Below, piece by piece: positions 25,141-27,272 of a stretch of DNA of 27,272 bases. Where the stretch lies: NCBI GenBank assembly GCA_905372265.1, contig CAJPOL010000015.1:1-27272 (forward strand), written 5' to 3'. The notes beneath the pieces were generated by a model. That model saw nothing but the letters and a program-made list of their open reading frames with translations. It was not told where the DNA came from and ran no database searches. The translations under genes and the position numbers were made by a program. Each line of letters starts with the position of its first letter. Position 1 is the stretch's first letter. This DNA is from an uncultured Treponema sp. (lineage in GTDB: Bacteria; Spirochaetota; Spirochaetia; Treponematales; Treponemataceae).

Positions 25141-25738
25141 TTTTTCTCCTATCCATAACCATATCGACAATGCCGTATTCGCAGGCTTCCTGCGCAGACA
25201 TAAAGAAATCCCGTTCCATGTCTTCGGCAACCGCCTTCTCCGATTTTCCGGTGTGATGGGCGCAATATTGGATAATCAGCTTTTTTAACCGGAGTATTTC
25301 CCGTGCTTGTATGGTAATATCGCTCGCCTGTCCCTGTGCACCGCCCCACGGCTGATGAATCATCACGCGGGAAGACGGCAATGCAAAGCGCTTTCCTTTG
25401 CTTCCCCCGGCCAAAAGCACGGCAGCCATACTCGCGGCCTGCCCCAAACAGATGGTCTGCACATGAGGATGAATATGTTGCATCGTATCGTAAACGGCAA
25501 GCCCTGCCGTTACTGAACCGCCGGGGCTATTAATATAAAGACTGATATCTTTGTCGGGGTTCTGCGACTCAAGAAAAAGCAGCTGCGCAACCACCAAATC
25601 GGCGGTTGCATCGGTTATTTCTCCATCAACAAAGATAATACGGTCTTTTAACAGACGGGAAAAAATATCATAACTGCGCTCGCCGTTTCCCGTTTGCTCA
25701 ATAACATAAGGAACAAGGCTATGCATCTGTTCCGACAT
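25133..25738 (-). CDS. clpP: ClpP, mirror copy
   Basis: The 201 residues are identical to the 1535-2140 gene, with the Ser103/His128/Asp177 triad and the same overlaps with its neighbours. Confidence 0.96.
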   Translation of the reverse strand: MSEQMHSLVPYVIEQTGNGERSYDIFSRLLKDRIIFVDGEITDATADLVVAQLLFLESQNPDKDISLYINSPGGSVTAGLAVYDTMQHIHPHVQTICLGQAASMAAVLLAGGSKGKRFALPSSRVMIHQPWGGAQGQASDITIQAREILRLKKLIIQYCAHHTGKSEKAVAEDMERDFFMSAQEACEYGIVDMVMDRRKNA

Positions 25739-27110
25739 CGGCAGCTCCCTCTCCAAGTAATTGTTCTACCGTCAGCTTCTCACCCGCTTTTACCGTCGAT
25801 TTTTCAAAAAGCTGGGCATAGAGTTTTTTTTCTTTGATATCGTCAATCAAATATTCTTTTTCACGAGGCTTACCGTCATAATGCTTTTTAACATCTTCCG
25901 TTGAAGCCCCTGCGCGTTCGGCTATTGAAGCGTATTCCGCTTCAACATCTTCCGGCGAAGCAGTAATAGCTCGTTCTTCCATCAGTTTTTCGACAATAAT
26001 GCGGGTTTTAAGCCGCAACTCTGCCTCTGCCCGCCATTCAGCCATCGCAGATTCCTTAGAAAACTTACCGTTTACGTCGCCCGTAAGTTTTTCCAAGTTT
26101 TCGGCCGACATTCCCAATCGCTGTGCCAGCATAGCCCACCGGCCTTCAAGTTCCGCCTTAATCATAGATTCAGGCAGTTCTATAGGATTAGCTTCCGCCA
26201 TCTGTTTAAGCAGATTGTCGTTTTTTTTCCGCTCCAGAACATCTTCTACCTGACGTGTAAGATTCTTCGATATGTCGGCCTTTAAATCCGCAAGCGTTTT
26301 GTACTTTTCGCTTACATCCTGTGCAAGATCATCGTCAATAGCGGGTAAGTCTTTGCGCTTCAACGCAGTTACGATAACCTTTAACTTAATTGTCTTTCCT
26401 GCAAGCTGTTCATCGATATTATCGGCAGGGTATGTCTTGGTGATAACTTTTTCTTCGCCTTTTTTCATACCGATAAGTTCATCGTCTATGCCGTAATGGA
26501 ACTGCCCCTTACCAACGGTAAACACAAAATCATTCCGTTTTGAAGTTTCGATTTCCTCATCGGCATCATCAAGCTGTACATAGTTAATAGTTACGATATT
26601 ATCATTCTGAACGGTATCCGAATCGCCGCAATCGATGACAAGTGCATTGCGTTCCTGTATCAGCGTCAATTCTTTTTCGATATCGCTGTCGGTAACAGAT
26701 ACTTTAGGAACCGATACCGTAAAGCCCTCCGTTTTTGTTATTTCTACTTTTGGCAGTACATCATACAGAACGGTAAACACCAAGTCGGAGTCAAGCTTAA
26801 AATCGGGTGTACCGTCAAGTTCAGGCTGTGAATACGGTAGCGGCCGTGAATATTTGTCCGCAGCTTCAAACACTTCTTCCAATACATTTTGAATCACTTC
26901 GTCATACGTTTCGGCACGCAGGGTTTCGCCGAATTTCTGTTCAAGGATTTTTACCGGTACTTTGCCTTTACGAAAGCCCGGTATCTGGAGCTGTTTCGCA
27001 TATTTTTTCGTTAAAAGCGCATATCGGTTTTGCACCTCATCCTGTTTAACGGTAATCGAAAGTTTCATTCGAGACTTTTCGATAGGGGTAAATTCTTTCG
27101 TAAAATTCAT
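25719..27110 (-). CDS. tig: Trigger factor, mirror copy
   Basis: The 463 residues from the ATG whose first base is 27110 are identical to the 163-1554 gene, with GFRKGKVP at residues 45-52. Confidence 0.95.
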   Translation of the reverse strand: MNFTKEFTPIEKSRMKLSITVKQDEVQNRYALLTKKYAKQLQIPGFRKGKVPVKILEQKFGETLRAETYDEVIQNVLEEVFEAADKYSRPLPYSQPELDGTPDFKLDSDLVFTVLYDVLPKVEITKTEGFTVSVPKVSVTDSDIEKELTLIQERNALVIDCGDSDTVQNDNIVTINYVQLDDADEEIETSKRNDFVFTVGKGQFHYGIDDELIGMKKGEEKVITKTYPADNIDEQLAGKTIKLKVIVTALKRKDLPAIDDDLAQDVSEKYKTLADLKADISKNLTRQVEDVLERKKNDNLLKQMAEANPIELPESMIKAELEGRWAMLAQRLGMSAENLEKLTGDVNGKFSKESAMAEWRAEAELRLKTRIIVEKLMEERAITASPEDVEAEYASIAERAGASTEDVKKHYDGKPREKEYLIDDIKEKKLYAQLFEKSTVKAGEKLTVEQLLGEGAADVGTDA

Positions 27111-27180
27111 TGGCATATCCTTATGGTACTAAAAGGGTTTCTCGCAAGAGAACTTTATTCTTTACCGGCACTATCCGGTT

Positions 27181-27213
27181 AAAAAAAAAGCGATCCGGAT
27201 GTACCGAATCGCT
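27181..27213 (-). terminator. tRNA-Gly terminator, mirror copy
   Basis: Image of the stem-loop and T run at 60-92. Confidence 0.85.
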
Positions 27214-27221
27214 TCTGTAAG

Positions 27222-27272
27222 AGCGGGAAACGGGGATTGAACCCGCGACATCCACCTTGGCAAGGTGGCGCT
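27222..27272 (-). tRNA. tRNA-Gly (GCC), truncated mirror copy
   Basis: Image of 1-51. It is cut at exactly the same base as the left copy, within the D arm, which marks the window ends as one contig boundary seen twice. Confidence 0.93.

Larger units (their letters stand above)
1..27272. repeat. Perfect spacer-less inverted repeat (arms 1-13636 and 13637-27272)
   Basis: The second half is the reverse complement of the first. The two ends, the centre (TTGAATTAATTCAA around 13636/13637) and every protein-coding reading frame mirror exactly, with identical translations. I compared the ends, the centre and all translated genes, not every base by computer. A perfect 27-kb palindrome without a spacer is not stably maintained in ordinary bacterial chromosomes, because the SbcCD nuclease attacks cruciforms and replication stalls. 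A fold-back assembly or amplification artefact is therefore the likely cause. Gene copy numbers in this window should be halved. Confidence 0.97.

Noticed and set aside
13635..27272. Second copies of tig, clpP, clpX, holA, ptsH, hprK, glgX and glgP as true gene duplications
   Set aside because: They are exact mirror images with no divergence and share one contig boundary. Duplicate single-copy housekeeping genes in a perfect palindrome are far better explained as an artefact.

Overview
The window is one 13,636-bp segment followed directly by its own reverse complement: a spacer-less inverted repeat centred between bases 13636 and 13637. Base p corresponds to base 27273-p on the other strand. 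Every gene in the left arm recurs in the right arm with an identical translation, and both ends stop at the same base inside a tRNA-Gly gene. The real content is therefore about 13.6 kb. The most economical reading is a fold-back (mirror) contig made by assembly, amplification or library preparation, not a true duplication.

The genes point to a spirochaete, most likely a Treponema. The evidence is tig-clpP-clpX followed by a convergent operon with HPr kinase, HPr and DNA polymerase III delta, plus a PD-(D/E)XK (Rpn/PF12784-type) nuclease-transposase with GISQ repeats of a kind common in treponemes. The moderate GC content would suit the T. vincentii/T. medium side of the genus more than AT-rich T. 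denticola. The species is inference.

Layout of the left arm: the 3' two-thirds of tRNA-Gly(GCC) with a terminator (1-92); tig, clpP and clpX with overlapping reading frames on + (163-3377); a bidirectional terminator (3417-3485); a small four-helix membrane protein on - (3508-3927); a - strand operon read from 7688 down to 4066, coding for an ATPase-fold/cyclic-nucleotide-binding regulator, HPr kinase/phosphorylase, HPr and HolA; a 337-bp intergenic region (7689-8025) full of inverted and direct repeats; glgX and glgP on + (8026-12634); and an Rpn-type gene on + (12721-13638) whose stop codon spans the palindrome centre. The right arm repeats all of this in reverse.

Functionally the segment joins protein quality control (trigger factor, ClpXP), carbon-state signalling (HprK/HPr with an unstudied regulator) and glycogen breakdown (debranching enzyme plus phosphorylase). 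The glycogen genes diverge from the signalling operon across the repeat-rich intergenic region. I found no defence system, prophage or CRISPR array. The points that most deserve a second look are the palindrome, the structured intergenic region and the regulator upstream of hprK.
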